A DNA stretch of 43,516 nucleotides from Neptuniibacter marinus (GCF_001597725.1 NZ_LUTR01000027.1:1-43516); one strand, 5' to 3'. Counted from the stretch's first letter, positions 32,744 through 43,270 are shown. The notes: generated from the sequence alone by a model not told the origin. A program made the numbers and translations.

Positions 32744-35506
32744 ATGAGCGAACAGCGCCAAATATCCAACTCTCCTCTTATTCTAGTCGACGGCTCCTCG
32801 TATTTATACCGCGCTTTTTTTGCTTCTCAGCAAGCAGACTTAAGAAATTCAGCTGGTGTGCCTACTGGAGCGATCCGAGTGGTCACTTCTATGCTAAAAA
32901 GCCTGATTAAGCAGTATCCAGATAGCCCTATAGCTGTCATCTTTGACGCAAAAGGAAAAACCTTTCGTGATGATATTTATAGCGACTATAAAGCGCAACG
33001 CCCGCCGATGCCAGATGATCTTCGCAGTCAAGTAGAACCAATTCACCAGATAGTGAAGGCGATGGGTATGCCTCTGATTGTAGAAGATGGAGTTGAAGCG
33101 GATGATGTTATTGGAACGCTTGCCTATCAAGCAAGCCAACAAGGCGTTGATACGATTATTTCTACGGGCGATAAAGATATGGCGCAGCTCGTAAATAAGC
33201 ATGTCACGCTCATTAATACCATGACCGATACATTAATGGATGTTGATGGTGTCAATGAAAAATTTGGTATTCCACCTGAACTCATCATCGACTTTCTCGC
33301 ATTAATGGGGGATAAGGTGGATAACATACCAGGGGTGGCTGGTGTTGGTGAAAAAACGGCACTGGCGCTCTTGCAGGGTATTGGTGGCATTAAAGACTTA
33401 TATGAAAACCTCGATAAAGTTGCTGATTTAGGTTTCCGTGGTGCAAAGACCATGGCTAAAAAACTAGAAGAGAATAAAGATAAAGCGGAACTCTCCTATC
33501 TATTGGCAACGATTAAGCTTGATGTTGAGTTACATGAAACTATATCGGACTTTAAAAAGCCTGAACCTGACACTGAGGCTTTAATAAAACTCTTCGAAGA
33601 GTTCGAGTTCCGTTCCTGGCTTGTAGATCTTCAATCCGGAGGTGGAGCTTCTGCTGAGTTAGTTGCGGAAAACAGTGCGATGCCAGTAGCGCCTGAAAAA
33701 GTTGAATATGAAGTTATCTTTGAAGAATCGGAATTAGATCGTTGGATTGAAAAGTTATCCACAGCTGAATTGTTTGCTTTTGATACAGAAACCACCAGTT
33801 TGAACTATATGGAAGCTGAGTTGGTAGGCGTTTCTTTTGCGGTTGAAGCGGGCTACGCGGCTTATGTTCCTGTTGCACATGATTATATGGGAGCGCCTGA
33901 ACAGATTAGTCGTGAGCGCTTGTTAGAAAAATTAAAACCTTTATTGGAAAGCAGTGAGCATAAGAAAGTAGGTCAGCACATTAAATACGACATGAATGTA
34001 TTGGCTAATTACGGCATTGAGATGCAAGGTATTGCCTTTGATACAATGCTGGAATCTTATGTGCTCAACTCGACCGCATCGCGCCATGATATGGACAGTT
34101 TAGCCGATCGTTATTTAGGTATTAAAACGGTTAAGTTTGAAGATATTGCCGGCAAAGGTAAAAAACAGCTGACATTTAATCAGATTGAACTGGAACAAGC
34201 GGGCCCTTACGCCGCTGAAGATGCGGATGTTACCCTGAGATTACATCAAGCAATTGCTGCGCAACTTAGCAAAGATGAAAAGTTATCTAAGGTCTTTTCT
34301 GAGATTGAAAAACCATTAATTTCTGTGCTTTCTCATATAGAGCGTAACGGCGCTTTAGTAGACCCTAATGTGCTAGGGGAACAAAGTATTGAGCTGGCTG
34401 CTCGCATGATTGAATTGGAGCGGGAAGCCTACGAGATTGCAGGTAAAGAATTTAATTTAGCCTCGCCCAAGCAGCTTCAGCAGATATTGTTTGAAGAACA
34501 AGAAATCCCTGTCATTAAAAAGACGCCAAAAGGGGCGCCGTCTACAGCGGAAGAGGTGTTGCAAGAGCTAGCACTTGAATACCCGCTCCCTAAATTGATC
34601 TTGGAGCATCGTAGTCTAAGCAAATTGAAATCGACCTATACCGACAAGCTGCCGTTGATGATCAATCCACGTACTCAACGTATCCATACCTCCTATCACC
34701 AAGCGGTGACTGCGACAGGACGGTTATCTTCAACGGACCCGAATCTACAGAATATTCCTGTTCGTACACAAGAAGGGCGCCGAATTCGTCATGCTTTTAT
34801 CGCGCCTGAAGGGTATAAAATTGTTGCTGCGGATTACTCGCAAATTGAGCTGCGGATTATGGCGCATCTATCGCAGGATAAAGGGTTGTTAGAAGCCTTC
34901 TCTAAAGGAGCCGATATTCATAGTGCGACGGCAGCGGAGGTATTTAAGGTTGAACTCAGCGAGGTAAGCAGTGATCAGCGACGTAGTGCTAAAGCGATCA
35001 ACTTTGGCTTAATCTATGGGATGTCGGCTTTTGGTTTAGCTAAGCAGCTCGGCATTAGTCGCAAAGAGGCAGGACTATATATAGAGCATTATTTTGCTAC
35101 CTATCCTGATGTGCAGAACTATATGGATGATGTGCGTGTTAAGGCGCAGGAGCAGGGTTATGTAGAAACCTTATTTGGCCGTCGGTTATATCTTCCTGAG
35201 ATCAAAGCTAAAAATGCGATACGTCGACAAGCGGCAGAGCGAACCGCGATCAATGCACCTATGCAGGGAACAGCTGCCGATATTATCAAACGGGCAATGG
35301 TATCTGTGGATAATTGGTTAGCGAGAGCTGATTATGATGTTCGTATGATTATGCAGGTGCATGATGAGTTGGTCTTCGAGGTACGTGAAGATCAGGTTGA
35401 TGATTTTGTGGGCGAGGTAAAGCGGCAGATGACGGGAGCTGCTGATTTGGATGTACCACTCTTAGTTGAAGCCGGCGTAGGTGATAATTGGGAACAGGCT
35501 CATTAA
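32744..35506 (+). CDS. polA: DNA polymerase I
   Basis: Fills gaps and removes RNA primers in replication and repair. The ATG at 32744 (920 residues) is preferred to one at 32720 because the family begins [15 protein letters not shown] a few residues in. Three domains: 5'-3' exonuclease (about 1-290, with [12 protein letters not shown] and [10 protein letters not shown]), 3'-5' exonuclease (about 320-510) and polymerase (about 530-920, with [32 protein letters not shown] and [11 protein letters not shown]). The proofreading residues are retained ([26 protein letters not shown]), so all three activities are expected. It is a single gene, divergent from DUF2782-thrB and convergent with engB. Confidence 0.97.
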   Translation: MSEQRQISNSPLILVDGSSYLYRAFFASQQADLRNSAGVPTGAIRVVTSMLKSLIKQYPDSPIAVIFDAKGKTFRDDIYSDYKAQRPPMPDDLRSQVEPIHQIVKAMGMPLIVEDGVEADDVIGTLAYQASQQGVDTIISTGDKDMAQLVNKHVTLINTMTDTLMDVDGVNEKFGIPPELIIDFLALMGDKVDNIPGVAGVGEKTALALLQGIGGIKDLYENLDKVADLGFRGAKTMAKKLEENKDKAELSYLLATIKLDVELHETISDFKKPEPDTEALIKLFEEFEFRSWLVDLQSGGGASAELVAENSAMPVAPEKVEYEVIFEESELDRWIEKLSTAELFAFDTETTSLNYMEAELVGVSFAVEAGYAAYVPVAHDYMGAPEQISRERLLEKLKPLLESSEHKKVGQHIKYDMNVLANYGIEMQGIAFDTMLESYVLNSTASRHDMDSLADRYLGIKTVKFEDIAGKGKKQLTFNQIELEQAGPYAAEDADVTLRLHQAIAAQLSKDEKLSKVFSEIEKPLISVLSHIERNGALVDPNVLGEQSIELAARMIELEREAYEIAGKEFNLASPKQLQQILFEEQEIPVIKKTPKGAPSTAEEVLQELALEYPLPKLILEHRSLSKLKSTYTDKLPLMINPRTQRIHTSYHQAVTATGRLSSTDPNLQNIPVRTQEGRRIRHAFIAPEGYKIVAADYSQIELRIMAHLSQDKGLLEAFSKGADIHSATAAEVFKVELSEVSSDQRRSAKAINFGLIYGMSAFGLAKQLGISRKEAGLYIEHYFATYPDVQNYMDDVRVKAQEQGYVETLFGRRLYLPEIKAKNAIRRQAAERTAINAPMQGTAADIIKRAMVSVDNWLARADYDVRMIMQVHDELVFEVREDQVDDFVGEVKRQMTGAADLDVPLLVEAGVGDNWEQAH

Positions 35507-35553
35507 ATTTATATTTAGATTGAACTATTGCTATAAACAAGCGTCACAGATTT

Positions 35554-35663
35554 AGAGCTATATTTTTTACATTTATTCTAGCTGTAGCTCTTTCCAGCGA
35601 GTATGTATTAAAGCCCTGCGGTATCAGTCGTTACTCTTTTAACGATTCCCAGGGCTCTTTTTT
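35554..35663 (+). terminator. Two stem-loops between polA and engB, the second with a T tract
   Basis: First hairpin: AGAGCTA/TAGCTCT (35554-35560 and 35585-35591). Second: an outer stem AGCCCTG/CAGGGCT (35612-35618 and 35650-35656) containing an inner stem TCGTTA/TAACGA (35628-35633 and 35640-35645), then CTTTTTT to 35663. It can terminate polA, and, less well, engB from the other strand. The arrangement might instead be a small RNA; see findings. Confidence 0.65.
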
Positions 35664-35679
35664 GCCTTCTAAATCTCAG

Positions 35680-36321
35680 CTATTCCATTTCAGGTTGATC
35701 ATTCTCAGGTAGAAGCCAGCTATCTAACCGCTGACGAAGTTGATCAACATTTTGCTTTTTCAGTGCGGAGAATGTTTGCACTGTCACAAGGTCACCTAAT
35801 ACTTCACTAAGTTCCTTGCGGATTTTTAGCAGTGTTGATTGAGCGGGCCCTTTCTTTAACTTGTCAGCTTTGGTCAATAATACATGTAGTGGCATATGGG
35901 AGGATTGGCACCAGCCGATCATCATGTGATCGAACTCTTTCATCGGATGACGTATATCCATAACTAATACGACTCCTTGCAAGCATTGACGCTTTTGCAG
36001 ATATTCATCAAGATGTTGCTGCCAATGCTGTTTCATCTCAATGGGGACTTTAGCGTATCCGTAACCTGGTAGGTCGACGATACGTAAATCTTCAATATTG
36101 AGATCGAAAAAGTTTATTAACTGGGTTCGGCCAGGTGTTTTTGATGTGCGGGCTAATTTCCCGTTGTTTGTAAGTGTGTTAATCGCGCTAGATTTGCCCG
36201 CATTTGAGCGGCCAGCAAACGCAACTTCGGCGCCTACATCTTCCGGACACTGATGTAATTTTGCCGCGCTTTTATTAAATCGTGCGCTGTTATAGTGAAC
36301 GGTTAATTGATCTGATGACAT
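35680..36321 (-). CDS. engB: Ribosome biogenesis GTP-binding protein EngB (YsxC/YihA)
   Basis: A GTPase needed for large ribosomal subunit assembly and, from this, cell division. The G motifs are present: G1 GRSNAGKSS near 37, G3 [10 protein letters not shown] near 84, and G4 LTKADKL near 150. The 213 residues are normal. It faces polA from the opposite strand, the order seen in E. coli (polA-spf-yihA) and Pseudomonas. Divergent from the cytochrome c4 gene with about 210 bases between them. Confidence 0.97.
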   Translation of the reverse strand: MSSDQLTVHYNSARFNKSAAKLHQCPEDVGAEVAFAGRSNAGKSSAINTLTNNGKLARTSKTPGRTQLINFFDLNIEDLRIVDLPGYGYAKVPIEMKQHWQQHLDEYLQKRQCLQGVVLVMDIRHPMKEFDHMMIGWCQSSHMPLHVLLTKADKLKKGPAQSTLLKIRKELSEVLGDLVTVQTFSALKKQNVDQLRQRLDSWLLPENDQPEME

Positions 36322-36532
36322 ATTTTGGGCCGCTTTTTTGGTAATCGCTACTAAAGGAACAGAGATTGTCGTTCCAGTTTGTGTGGATATTGGTTTATAA
36401 TTGCGCCAATTTTACCTGCGATCAGGATTTAGCTCTAGTCTGCAGGGAAGTGAGGATAACATTGGTCAACGTAAAACTATTAGTGTTTTACATAGATCAA
36501 ACATAATTTTAATCAAGAGTCTGGGTTCGTCG

Positions 36533-37138
36533 ATGAATAAACTACTGATTAGCTTGCTTGTGACCATAGGTCTTACTGGTGTAGCTCATGCGGCAGGTGA
36601 TGCCGCTGCAGGAAAAGGCAAAACGGCTGTGTGTGGAGCTTGTCACGGTGCTGACGGTAACAGCGCTATAGCAAACTTCCCTAAATTAGCAGGTCAGAAT
36701 GAAGCTTATCTGATCAAACAGCTTAATGAAATTAAAGCAGGCACTCGCCCAATTGTGGAAATGACAGGCCTACTTGATGCGTTAAGTGATCAAGATATAG
36801 CTGATATCGCTGCTTACTTTGCAAAACAGCAAGGTACAGTAGGACACGCTGCCAAAGATTTAGTTGAGCAAGGCGAGAAGATCTACCGTTCCGGTATTGC
36901 TGCTAAAGGTGTTGCTGCTTGTACAGCATGCCACGCTCCAACAGGTCAAGGTAACGACCAAGCTGGTTTCCCTGCTATTGGTGGACAGCACGCTGCATAT
37001 ACAGAAAAACAGTTACATGCTTTCCGTACAGGTGAACGTGCTAACGATCCTCAAGGTATGATGCGTGATACCGCTGGTAAACTAAGCGATGCAGAAATTA
37101 AAGCAGTTGCTAGTTATATCCAAGGACTGAGTAAATAA
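36533..37138 (+). CDS. Cytochrome c4 (diheme)
   Basis: A periplasmic diheme electron carrier that can feed terminal oxidases such as cbb3. The ATG at 36533 is used because the signal peptide begins there (MNKLLISLLVTIGLTGVAHA); the frame opens further upstream with a TTG at 36401, which is not credible. The mature protein of about 181 residues has two CxxCH motifs (CGACH near residue 35 and CTACH near residue 125) and axial Met candidates in each half, the usual two-domain c4 layout. The region 36322-36532 includes a TATAAT at 36396-36401 that may be the promoter. A perfect terminator follows. Confidence 0.95.
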   Translation: MNKLLISLLVTIGLTGVAHAAGDAAAGKGKTAVCGACHGADGNSAIANFPKLAGQNEAYLIKQLNEIKAGTRPIVEMTGLLDALSDQDIADIAAYFAKQQGTVGHAAKDLVEQGEKIYRSGIAAKGVAACTACHAPTGQGNDQAGFPAIGGQHAAYTEKQLHAFRTGERANDPQGMMRDTAGKLSDAEIKAVASYIQGLSK

Positions 37139-37152
37139 ATTCAGTTCGAGTT

Positions 37153-37182
37153 AAAAAAAGGCAGCGTAAGCTGCCTTTTTTT
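37153..37182 (+). terminator. Bidirectional-looking terminator after cytochrome c4
   Basis: Seven A, a perfect stem GGCAGC/GCTGCC with a four-base GTAA loop (37160-37175), then seven T (37176-37182). The A and T tracts extend the stem. It separates the cytochrome c4 gene from dsbA. Confidence 0.92.
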
Positions 37183-37269
37183 GTAGATGTTTTTCTGACA
37201 AGATGGAACTTTATCGTCTGCTGTTATGTCTATTCTTAATTCAGTTGATTGTTCGGAGCATAAAATAGA

Positions 37270-37893
37270 ATGAAAAAAATTGGCTTTATATTGATCGCTT
37301 TGTTTTTGCCGTTACTTGTTCAAGCAGAAGATTACCGTGAGGGTGTGCACTACGTTAAGTTAACAACGCCTGTACGCACGATTGATCAGAGTAAGGTAGA
37401 AGTGGTTGAGATGTTTGGTTATCCATGTCCCCACTGTAATAGCTTCGAGCCTTACATTAAAAGCTGGAACAGTAATCAAGCGGATGATGTGAACTTTGTT
37501 CGTATCCCTGTAGTTTTTGGGCGTAGCTGGGAGCCGATGGCACGTGCTTTTTATGCATCAGAGCTTATGAAAACGTTAGATAAAACGCATGAAGCTACTT
37601 TTCATGCGATTCATGTTGAGCGTCGTCGCTTTTCTGGTATGAATGACTTTTCTGAGTTTTACGCAAATTTAGGCCTTGATCGTGGCCAGTTTGATAAAAT
37701 GTATAACTCCTTTGCGGTTAACATGAAGCTAAAGCAAGGCGACTCTAAGCTGCGTGGTTACGGTGTTGAAGGTGTACCGGCAATGATTGTTAATGGCAAG
37801 TATCGCATTAGTGCTCAGATGGCGGGTGGTCAGCAAGAGATGTTAAAAGTAGTGAATTTCCTAATTGAGAAGGAACGCTCCGCAGCCGAGTAA
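37270..37893 (+). CDS. dsbA: Periplasmic thiol:disulfide interchange protein DsbA
   Basis: Introduces disulfide bonds in exported proteins, being re-oxidised by DsbB. It has a signal peptide (MKKIGFILIALFLPLLVQA), a thioredoxin fold with active site CPHC near residue 53 (EMFGYPCPHCNSFEPY), a helical insertion, and the cis-Pro loop GVEGVPAMIVNGKYR near residue 170. The 207-residue length is normal. It stands between two strong terminators (37153-37182 and 37906-37934), so it is a single-gene unit. The gene order cytochrome c4, dsbA, diguanylate cyclase matches Pseudomonas aeruginosa. Confidence 0.96.
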   Translation: MKKIGFILIALFLPLLVQAEDYREGVHYVKLTTPVRTIDQSKVEVVEMFGYPCPHCNSFEPYIKSWNSNQADDVNFVRIPVVFGRSWEPMARAFYASELMKTLDKTHEATFHAIHVERRRFSGMNDFSEFYANLGLDRGQFDKMYNSFAVNMKLKQGDSKLRGYGVEGVPAMIVNGKYRISAQMAGGQQEMLKVVNFLIEKERSAAE

Positions 37894-37905
37894 ACCTAAA
37901 GATTT

Positions 37906-37934
37906 AAAAAAACGCCCTTCATGGGCGTTTTTTT
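37906..37934 (+). terminator. Intrinsic terminator after dsbA
   Basis: Seven A, the stem ACGCCC/GGGCGT with a TTCAT loop (37912-37928), then seven T (37928-37934). It lies 12 bases after the dsbA stop codon. Confidence 0.92.
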
Positions 37935-38028
37935 ATATCTGTTTGCTATAAGCCCTAGTGCGAATTAGTTAGTTAGACTAACATAAGTTCAGACTGGATT
38001 TTTGGTTTCGATGTCCTGGGGATTTAGA

Positions 38029-39618
38029 GTGGCAGAAGAAAAAGTTGATTGGAAAAAGAAATATAGGGAATTGACTCAAGAGTTGGAACAACAAGAGCGC
38101 AAAAGTGCCGATGTTGAGAGTCAGCTGCGTCAACTTGCTAGCTATTTGACGGTTGCCCTAGAAGGGGAAAGTCCGCAGTTTGATACTGAATTATCCCAGT
38201 TGAAGCCTCTACTGCAGAAAGCGTGTATGGAAAACCTATCTGCTTTGAGGCAAACGACCAAACGTGTTGAAAAGCAAGTTAAAAGTAGAGTTGAGGTTAA
38301 GGATAAGCAAGCGCAAGAGGTTGTTGCTGCACTGTTAAAGTGGGTACGCATGTTACGTACCCAAGTACAAAGTAGCGGTGCCCAGAATGTTCTTGATTCG
38401 CTTGAAACTCGAAGTCATGACATCAATGATAAAATTTATGGGCTGCCGGGTTTACTTGATGACTTGATTGAGTTGCAAAGTCATGTTGAGAGCGGCAGTG
38501 AGGGTGATACGGCTTTTGAAAAGAGTCATTTCTCTTTAGACAACACCGCCTCTACCGATGCGCTCGGTGAGGAAGTTCGCATACTGTTAAAACATATAGG
38601 GACCGAGCTTCTTGAGCTTATAAGTGGGCTTAGCGTTCCGAAAGAAGATGCGCCTGATGCACGAGAGTTAGTTCAACGTATTGAAAAAGGTTTTGAGCTG
38701 CCCCATTTACCTGAGATAGTTCACCTTATTGTTCAATTGGTTATCAAGTCGACTAGTAATACTAGCGATGATTTTGAAAATTATTTAGTAGAATTAAGCT
38801 CTAGATTGACCGAAGTTCAGACCTTTGTTGTGGATAGCCGTCAAGAGCAGCAAGAGATTGGTCAGAATCAGCGAGAGCTTGACCAGCAAGTGCGCCAAGA
38901 TGTTAAGCAACTGAACCATACGGTTAAAAATACGAATGATTTAAAGGATCTCAAAAACGCGGTCTCGTTTCAGTTAACCGGTTTGATGCGAGCAATGGAC
39001 AGCTTTAAAAAGAAAGAGGAGGAGCGTGAAAGTCGGTTGCAAGGTCGATATGAGGATCTAATCTCAAAAGTTGATGAGATGGAGCAAGAAACCCGCAAGG
39101 TGAAAGCTCATATGGAAGAGGAGCGTCTGCGCGCAAGGACTGATCCGTTGACTGGCTTACCAAACCGTGCCGCGTATGATGAATATATTGTCCAAGAATA
39201 TGAGCGTTGGTCGCGCTACCGTACGGCGTTTACTGTTGTTGTTGCGGACCTAGATCTTTTCAAAAGTGTAAATGATAACTTTGGACATCTTGCCGGTGAT
39301 AAGGTTTTACGTTTAGTTGCTAAGGTTATTACCAAAAGTATTAGAGTGACTGACTTTGTTGCTCGTTATGGAGGTGAAGAGTTTGTTATTATCCTTCCCT
39401 CAACATCGGTCACTGAAGCCGTGCAGGCGATGAATAAACTAAGACTTTCATTGGCGAAAAGCCCATTTAATTTTCATGGTAAGCCTGTTGGGATCACAAT
39501 GTCTTTCGGGGTGACTGAGATTAAAGAAGGTGATTCTTTAGAGGAAGCTTTTAACCGCGCTGATGCGGCACTGTATCAAGCTAAGGAAGATGGTCGTAAT
39601 TTAGTCCGAGCTAACTAG
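38029..39618 (+). CDS. Diguanylate cyclase, DgcH-like (coiled coil plus GGDEF)
   Basis: Makes cyclic-di-GMP from two GTP. The GTG at 38029 (529 residues) is preferred over TTG at 38002 or ATG at 38011 because GGGGA precedes it at good spacing and relatives begin with this region (AEEKVDWKKKYRELTQELE). A long helical, coiled-coil N-terminal part (about 1-360) without membrane segments leads to a GGDEF domain with LTGLPNR, active site GGEEF (about 448-452) and an intact inhibitory site RVTD (about 439-442), so product feedback is expected. It occupies the position of P. aeruginosa PA5487 (dgcH), near dsbA. Confidence 0.93.
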   Translation: MAEEKVDWKKKYRELTQELEQQERKSADVESQLRQLASYLTVALEGESPQFDTELSQLKPLLQKACMENLSALRQTTKRVEKQVKSRVEVKDKQAQEVVAALLKWVRMLRTQVQSSGAQNVLDSLETRSHDINDKIYGLPGLLDDLIELQSHVESGSEGDTAFEKSHFSLDNTASTDALGEEVRILLKHIGTELLELISGLSVPKEDAPDARELVQRIEKGFELPHLPEIVHLIVQLVIKSTSNTSDDFENYLVELSSRLTEVQTFVVDSRQEQQEIGQNQRELDQQVRQDVKQLNHTVKNTNDLKDLKNAVSFQLTGLMRAMDSFKKKEEERESRLQGRYEDLISKVDEMEQETRKVKAHMEEERLRARTDPLTGLPNRAAYDEYIVQEYERWSRYRTAFTVVVADLDLFKSVNDNFGHLAGDKVLRLVAKVITKSIRVTDFVARYGGEEFVIILPSTSVTEAVQAMNKLRLSLAKSPFNFHGKPVGITMSFGVTEIKEGDSLEEAFNRADAALYQAKEDGRNLVRAN

Positions 39619-39673
39619 CATCTGCTGCTGTCTTTGTTGTATTAATATAATTTTTAATTAAGGTTCCTCTGCT

Positions 39674-41308
39674 GTGAAGCGTCTTTCACGTATTCTAAGA
39701 ATAATCCAAGTGTTTGCTCGTTATCGTCTTGATACGATATTTTTAGGGTTGTCTTTACCTTGGTACGTTCGTATTTTATTTTGGTTATTACCTTGGCGTT
39801 TGTTTATTCGCGCATCTAAGCCGGAAGCGGTTCGTATCCGATTGGCTTTAGAGGCTTTAGGACCTGTTTTTGTTAAATTTGGTCAAATGCTTTCCACTCG
39901 CAGAGATCTTCTTTCCGATGAACTCGCGGCAGAGTTGAAAAAATTACAAGATCGAGTGCCTCCTTTTTCAGGCCCTCAAGCCCAGAGTTTAATTGAAACT
40001 GCATTGGGGCAGCCCGTGTCTGAGCTATTTTGCCGGTTTGAGGTTGAGCCATTGGCGTCGGCGTCCGTTGCTCAAGTTCATGAAGCGACTATGTTTGATG
40101 GGCGAGATGTGGTTGTTAAGGTTATCCGTCCAGGAATTAGCAAAACGATTAGAAAAGATGTAGATCTCCTATTTACCTTAGCGCGCCTTGTACATGGCGT
40201 TTGGGCTGAGGGAAGGCGTCTTCGGCCTGTAGAGGTTGTGGCTGAATATGAGCAAACTATCTTTGATGAATTAGATCTGCGTAAAGAAGCGGCTAATGGT
40301 TCGCAGCTACGACGTAATTTTGATAATAGTGATGTTCTCTATATCCCCGAAATTTACTGGGATTTTACCCGTTCAAATGTGCTCGTTATGGAGCGTATCC
40401 ACGGCATTCCTGTGGCCGATCTTGAACAGTTAGCGGCTCAACATACAGACATGAAGTTGCTTGCAGAGCGGGGCGTAGAGATCTTTTTTACCCAAGTGTT
40501 TAGGGATAGCTTCTTTCATGCCGATATGCACCCAGGCAATATTTTCGTTTCTCGCAACAACCCTTCGCAGCCCCAATATATAGCGGTGGATTTTGGGATT
40601 ATTGGTTCGTTGACACCGGAAGATCAAAGTTACCTTGCACGAAACTTCTTAGCTTTCTTTAAGAGAGATTATCGTTTAGTTGCTCAACTGCATGTGGATT
40701 CAGGTTGGGTGCCTGCAGATACTAATGTTGATGCATTTGAAACAGCGATTAGAAGTGTCTGTGAGCCTATATTTGAAAAGCCATTAAAAGAGATCTCTTT
40801 TGGGCAAGTTTTACTTGGGCTATTTCAGACTGCACGGCGTTTTAATATGGAAGTGCAGCCACAGCTGGTATTGCTCCAAAAAACATTGTTAAATATCGAA
40901 GGGCTAGGCCGACAGCTTTACCCCGACCTTGATCTATGGAAAACCGCAAAGCCTTTCCTGGAAAACTGGATGAAAGAGCGTATGGGGCCGAAAGGCGTTT
41001 ACCGCACTATTAAGCAGCAAGCCCCCGATTGGTTAGAAAAACTTCCTCATATGCCGCAACTTGTCTTTGATGCTCTAAATCAGGTGCGTAATTTAGATAA
41101 TATTAGACTAAGGGATCTGCGTGCTTATCAACAAGCGAAAGATGAGTTAGAGGCTAAGAGTAAGCATCGTACCTATCTAGCGATACTTTTTATTGGCGGT
41201 AGTGTTATTACAGCGAGTCCAGAACTACAGGTTTGGTTGTGTGAGTTACCTGTAAGTAGTTGGCTTTTGGCTATTTTGGGTGGTGCACTTTTATTTAAAC
41301 GAGATTAG
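39674..41308 (+). CDS. ubiB: UbiB, atypical kinase/ATPase for ubiquinone synthesis
   Basis: A membrane-associated protein of the ABC1/ADCK family needed for ubiquinone biosynthesis, acting as an ATPase. It has 544 residues. The KxGQ motif ([15 protein letters not shown] near 66), the SVAQVHEA loop near 128, the [11 protein letters not shown] catalytic segment near 287 and VDFGIIGSL near 310 are all present, and two C-terminal hydrophobic helices (about 500-540) should anchor it. The start is a GTG at 39674, supported by AAGG upstream and by the family's N-terminus. In Pseudomonas ubiB is followed by hisI-hisE-tatABC; here hisI is missing. Confidence 0.96.
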   Translation: MKRLSRILRIIQVFARYRLDTIFLGLSLPWYVRILFWLLPWRLFIRASKPEAVRIRLALEALGPVFVKFGQMLSTRRDLLSDELAAELKKLQDRVPPFSGPQAQSLIETALGQPVSELFCRFEVEPLASASVAQVHEATMFDGRDVVVKVIRPGISKTIRKDVDLLFTLARLVHGVWAEGRRLRPVEVVAEYEQTIFDELDLRKEAANGSQLRRNFDNSDVLYIPEIYWDFTRSNVLVMERIHGIPVADLEQLAAQHTDMKLLAERGVEIFFTQVFRDSFFHADMHPGNIFVSRNNPSQPQYIAVDFGIIGSLTPEDQSYLARNFLAFFKRDYRLVAQLHVDSGWVPADTNVDAFETAIRSVCEPIFEKPLKEISFGQVLLGLFQTARRFNMEVQPQLVLLQKTLLNIEGLGRQLYPDLDLWKTAKPFLENWMKERMGPKGVYRTIKQQAPDWLEKLPHMPQLVFDALNQVRNLDNIRLRDLRAYQQAKDELEAKSKHRTYLAILFIGGSVITASPELQVWLCELPVSSWLLAILGGALLFKRD

Positions 41309-41393
41309 GCTATCCCTCTGGGTATGGTGGAAGTAATATTGTTCGGGTATGCTTCCGCAACAAAAATTAGCATAGATAAAAGAGCGATATGAG

Positions 41394-41726
41394 ATGAGTG
41401 ATGTATTAACTCAGCTGGGCAAGGTATTAGAAGAGCGGAAATCTGCATCTCCAGATAGTTCATATGTCTCAAGCTTACATGCGAAAGGTTTGAATAAAAT
41501 TCTTGAAAAAGTGGGCGAAGAGGCGACCGAAACTATACTGGCTGCAAAAGATGCGCAGGTTAGTGGTGATAACAAAGATGTTATTTATGAAACAGCCGAC
41601 CTTTGGTTTCATAGTCTAGTTGTGTTGTCACATTTAGGTGAGAATCCTCAGGTAGTATTAGATGAATTGGCGCGACGCTTTGACCTTTCTGGCTTAGAAG
41701 AAAAAGCATCGAGAGTAAAAGGCTAA
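41394..41726 (+). CDS. hisE: Phosphoribosyl-ATP pyrophosphatase HisE
   Basis: Second step of histidine synthesis, hydrolysing phosphoribosyl-ATP to phosphoribosyl-AMP. The 110-residue MazG-like fold is clear: [20 protein letters not shown], then [18 protein letters not shown] and [14 protein letters not shown], carrying the acidic metal-binding residues. The gene is separate from a HisI domain, and no hisI gene lies in the 85-base gap after ubiB, unlike in Pseudomonas. It is followed at 59 bases by tatA. Confidence 0.95.
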   Translation: MSDVLTQLGKVLEERKSASPDSSYVSSLHAKGLNKILEKVGEEATETILAAKDAQVSGDNKDVIYETADLWFHSLVVLSHLGENPQVVLDELARRFDLSGLEEKASRVKG

Positions 41727-41785
41727 GGTCTATTTGATAAATTAAGGTGATCTTATCGCCTCTGATTTCACGACGGAGAATAACA

Positions 41786-42037
41786 ATGGGTTTAGGCGGT
41801 ATTAGTATTTGGCAGCTTCTGATTGTTCTTGCCATTATTGTTTTGATTTTTGGTACTAAAAAATTCAAAAATATTGGCAGTGACTTAGGTGGAGCAGTCA
41901 AAGGCTTCAAAAAAGCGATGAGTGATGAAGAAAAAGCTCAGGAAGAAGCTGATAATAAACAGTTAAAGCAGGATGATGCCGATTTTACTGATGCGAATAA
42001 AGCAGATGTAAAAGAAGAACAGAAAACTGATAAATAG
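41786..42037 (+). CDS. tatA: Twin-arginine translocase subunit TatA
   Basis: Forms the size-adjustable pore of the Tat system for export of folded proteins. The ATG at 41786 follows CGGAGAA; an upstream GTG would add 13 residues before the membrane helix and is not credible. The 83-residue protein has the standard form: one membrane helix ([19 protein letters not shown]), the glycine hinge, an amphipathic helix ([15 protein letters not shown]), and a charged tail. tatB follows after 13 bases. Confidence 0.96.
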   Translation: MGLGGISIWQLLIVLAIIVLIFGTKKFKNIGSDLGGAVKGFKKAMSDEEKAQEEADNKQLKQDDADFTDANKADVKEEQKTDK

Positions 42038-42050
42038 TTGGCCACGATAA

Positions 42051-42422
42051 ATGTTTGATATCGGTTTCGCCGAAATATTGATTGTTGCGGTCGTCGCATT
42101 GGTTGTTCTGGGCCCAGAAAAGCTGCCGTCTGCTGTACGGACTCTCGGCCTCTGGGTGAGTCGTATTCGGCGTACCGTCGGTGCTATTCAATCAGAGATA
42201 AGTGAAGAGCTTAGAATTGATGAGGTAAGAAGGGCGACATCGATTAAAAAAGATGAACTAGAAAAAGAGCTGAACGATATGCGCCAGCCGTTTGGTGTAT
42301 TGGATGATGATTCACCTATTGCGGCAAAAACGACATCGCCTGAAGAGTTGAAGGAGTCAGAAGGGACGTTAGCAAAGACTGATACGGTAGCCGGTGACGA
42401 AATGGGCAAGGTTGATAAGTAA
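42051..42422 (+). CDS. tatB: Twin-arginine translocase subunit TatB
   Basis: Forms the signal-peptide receptor complex with TatC. The 123-residue protein starts MFDIGFAEILIVAVVALVVLGPEKLP, a membrane helix with the TatB-type Glu near residue 8 and the GPEKLP hinge, followed by an amphipathic helix and an acidic, poorly conserved tail. Its stop codon overlaps the tatC start by one base (TAATG), implying translational coupling. Confidence 0.96.
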   Translation: MFDIGFAEILIVAVVALVVLGPEKLPSAVRTLGLWVSRIRRTVGAIQSEISEELRIDEVRRATSIKKDELEKELNDMRQPFGVLDDDSPIAAKTTSPEELKESEGTLAKTDTVAGDEMGKVDK

Positions 42423-43270
42423 TGAGTAATCAGCAGAAAGCCTCAGAGAAAGATCAAGAGTTGCCTTTAATTAGTCACCTTGTCGAGCTGCGCCAGCGAT
42501 TAATGTACGTATTATTAATCATCTTTGGTGTTTTTTTAGGGTTGTTCTATTTTGCCAATGACCTTTATACCTATCTATCTACACCCCTGACTGCATTGCT
42601 GCCGGAAGGCACTAGCATGATAGCAACCGATGTGACTTCGCCATTTTTTGCGCCATTCAAGTTGACGCTTGTTGCGGCAATTTTTGTAGCAATGCCTTTT
42701 ATATTGCATCAAATCTGGGGATTTATTGCGCCGGGCCTCTATCAGCACGAAAAGAAATTTGCTGTCCCTTTGCTGGCTTCTAGTATTTTTCTGTTTTATG
42801 CAGGCATTGCCTTTGCTTATTTTGTTGTATTTCCACTGATCTTTGGTTTCTTTACCAGTGTTGGGCCGGAAAATGTGGCAGTGATGACGGATATCAGCAG
42901 TTATTTAAATTTTGTTCTAAAACTATTCTTTGCATTTGGAATTGTTTTTGAAATACCTATAGCCACCTTATTGTTGATCTGGTCAGGTGCGGCTACCGTT
43001 AAAGGGTTACGGAATAAGCGTGCCTATGTGATTGTTGGCTGTTTTGTTTTAGGTATGTTGTTGACGCCGCCCGATGTCATTTCGCAAAGTTTATTGGCAC
43101 TACCTATGTGGCTACTCTTCGAAGCTGGAATTATCTTAGGTGTTATTTTCGTGAAGCCTACTAAAGATGAAGAAGATGGCGACGCTGACGATAGCGAAGA
43201 AAAAAACGACGATGATGACTATACATACGAAGAAGATTTTGAGCGGACGATGAGAGATATGAAAGATTAA
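42422..43270 (+). CDS. tatC: Twin-arginine translocase subunit TatC
   Basis: The polytopic receptor for twin-arginine signal peptides. Six membrane helices are visible, and the N-terminal SHLVELRQRLMYV, which contacts the RR motif, is intact. The 282 residues include an unusually acidic C-terminal tail (about 30 residues, rich in Asp and Glu: DEEDGDADDSEEKNDDDD) beyond the last helix. It is the last gene of the ubiB-hisE-tatABC run, followed by a strong terminator. Confidence 0.97.
   Translation: MSNQQKASEKDQELPLISHLVELRQRLMYVLLIIFGVFLGLFYFANDLYTYLSTPLTALLPEGTSMIATDVTSPFFAPFKLTLVAAIFVAMPFILHQIWGFIAPGLYQHEKKFAVPLLASSIFLFYAGIAFAYFVVFPLIFGFFTSVGPENVAVMTDISSYLNFVLKLFFAFGIVFEIPIATLLLIWSGAATVKGLRNKRAYVIVGCFVLGMLLTPPDVISQSLLALPMWLLFEAGIILGVIFVKPTKDEEDGDADDSEEKNDDDDYTYEEDFERTMRDMKD

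Noticed and set aside
35507-35679. Definite Spot 42 (spf) RNA gene
   Set aside because: The location fits but the conserved 5' region is absent and no convincing promoter was found; kept only as a finding to check.
36401-36532. N-terminal extension of cytochrome c4 from a TTG at 36401
   Set aside because: It would place 44 residues in front of a perfect signal peptide and overlaps the likely TATAAT promoter element.
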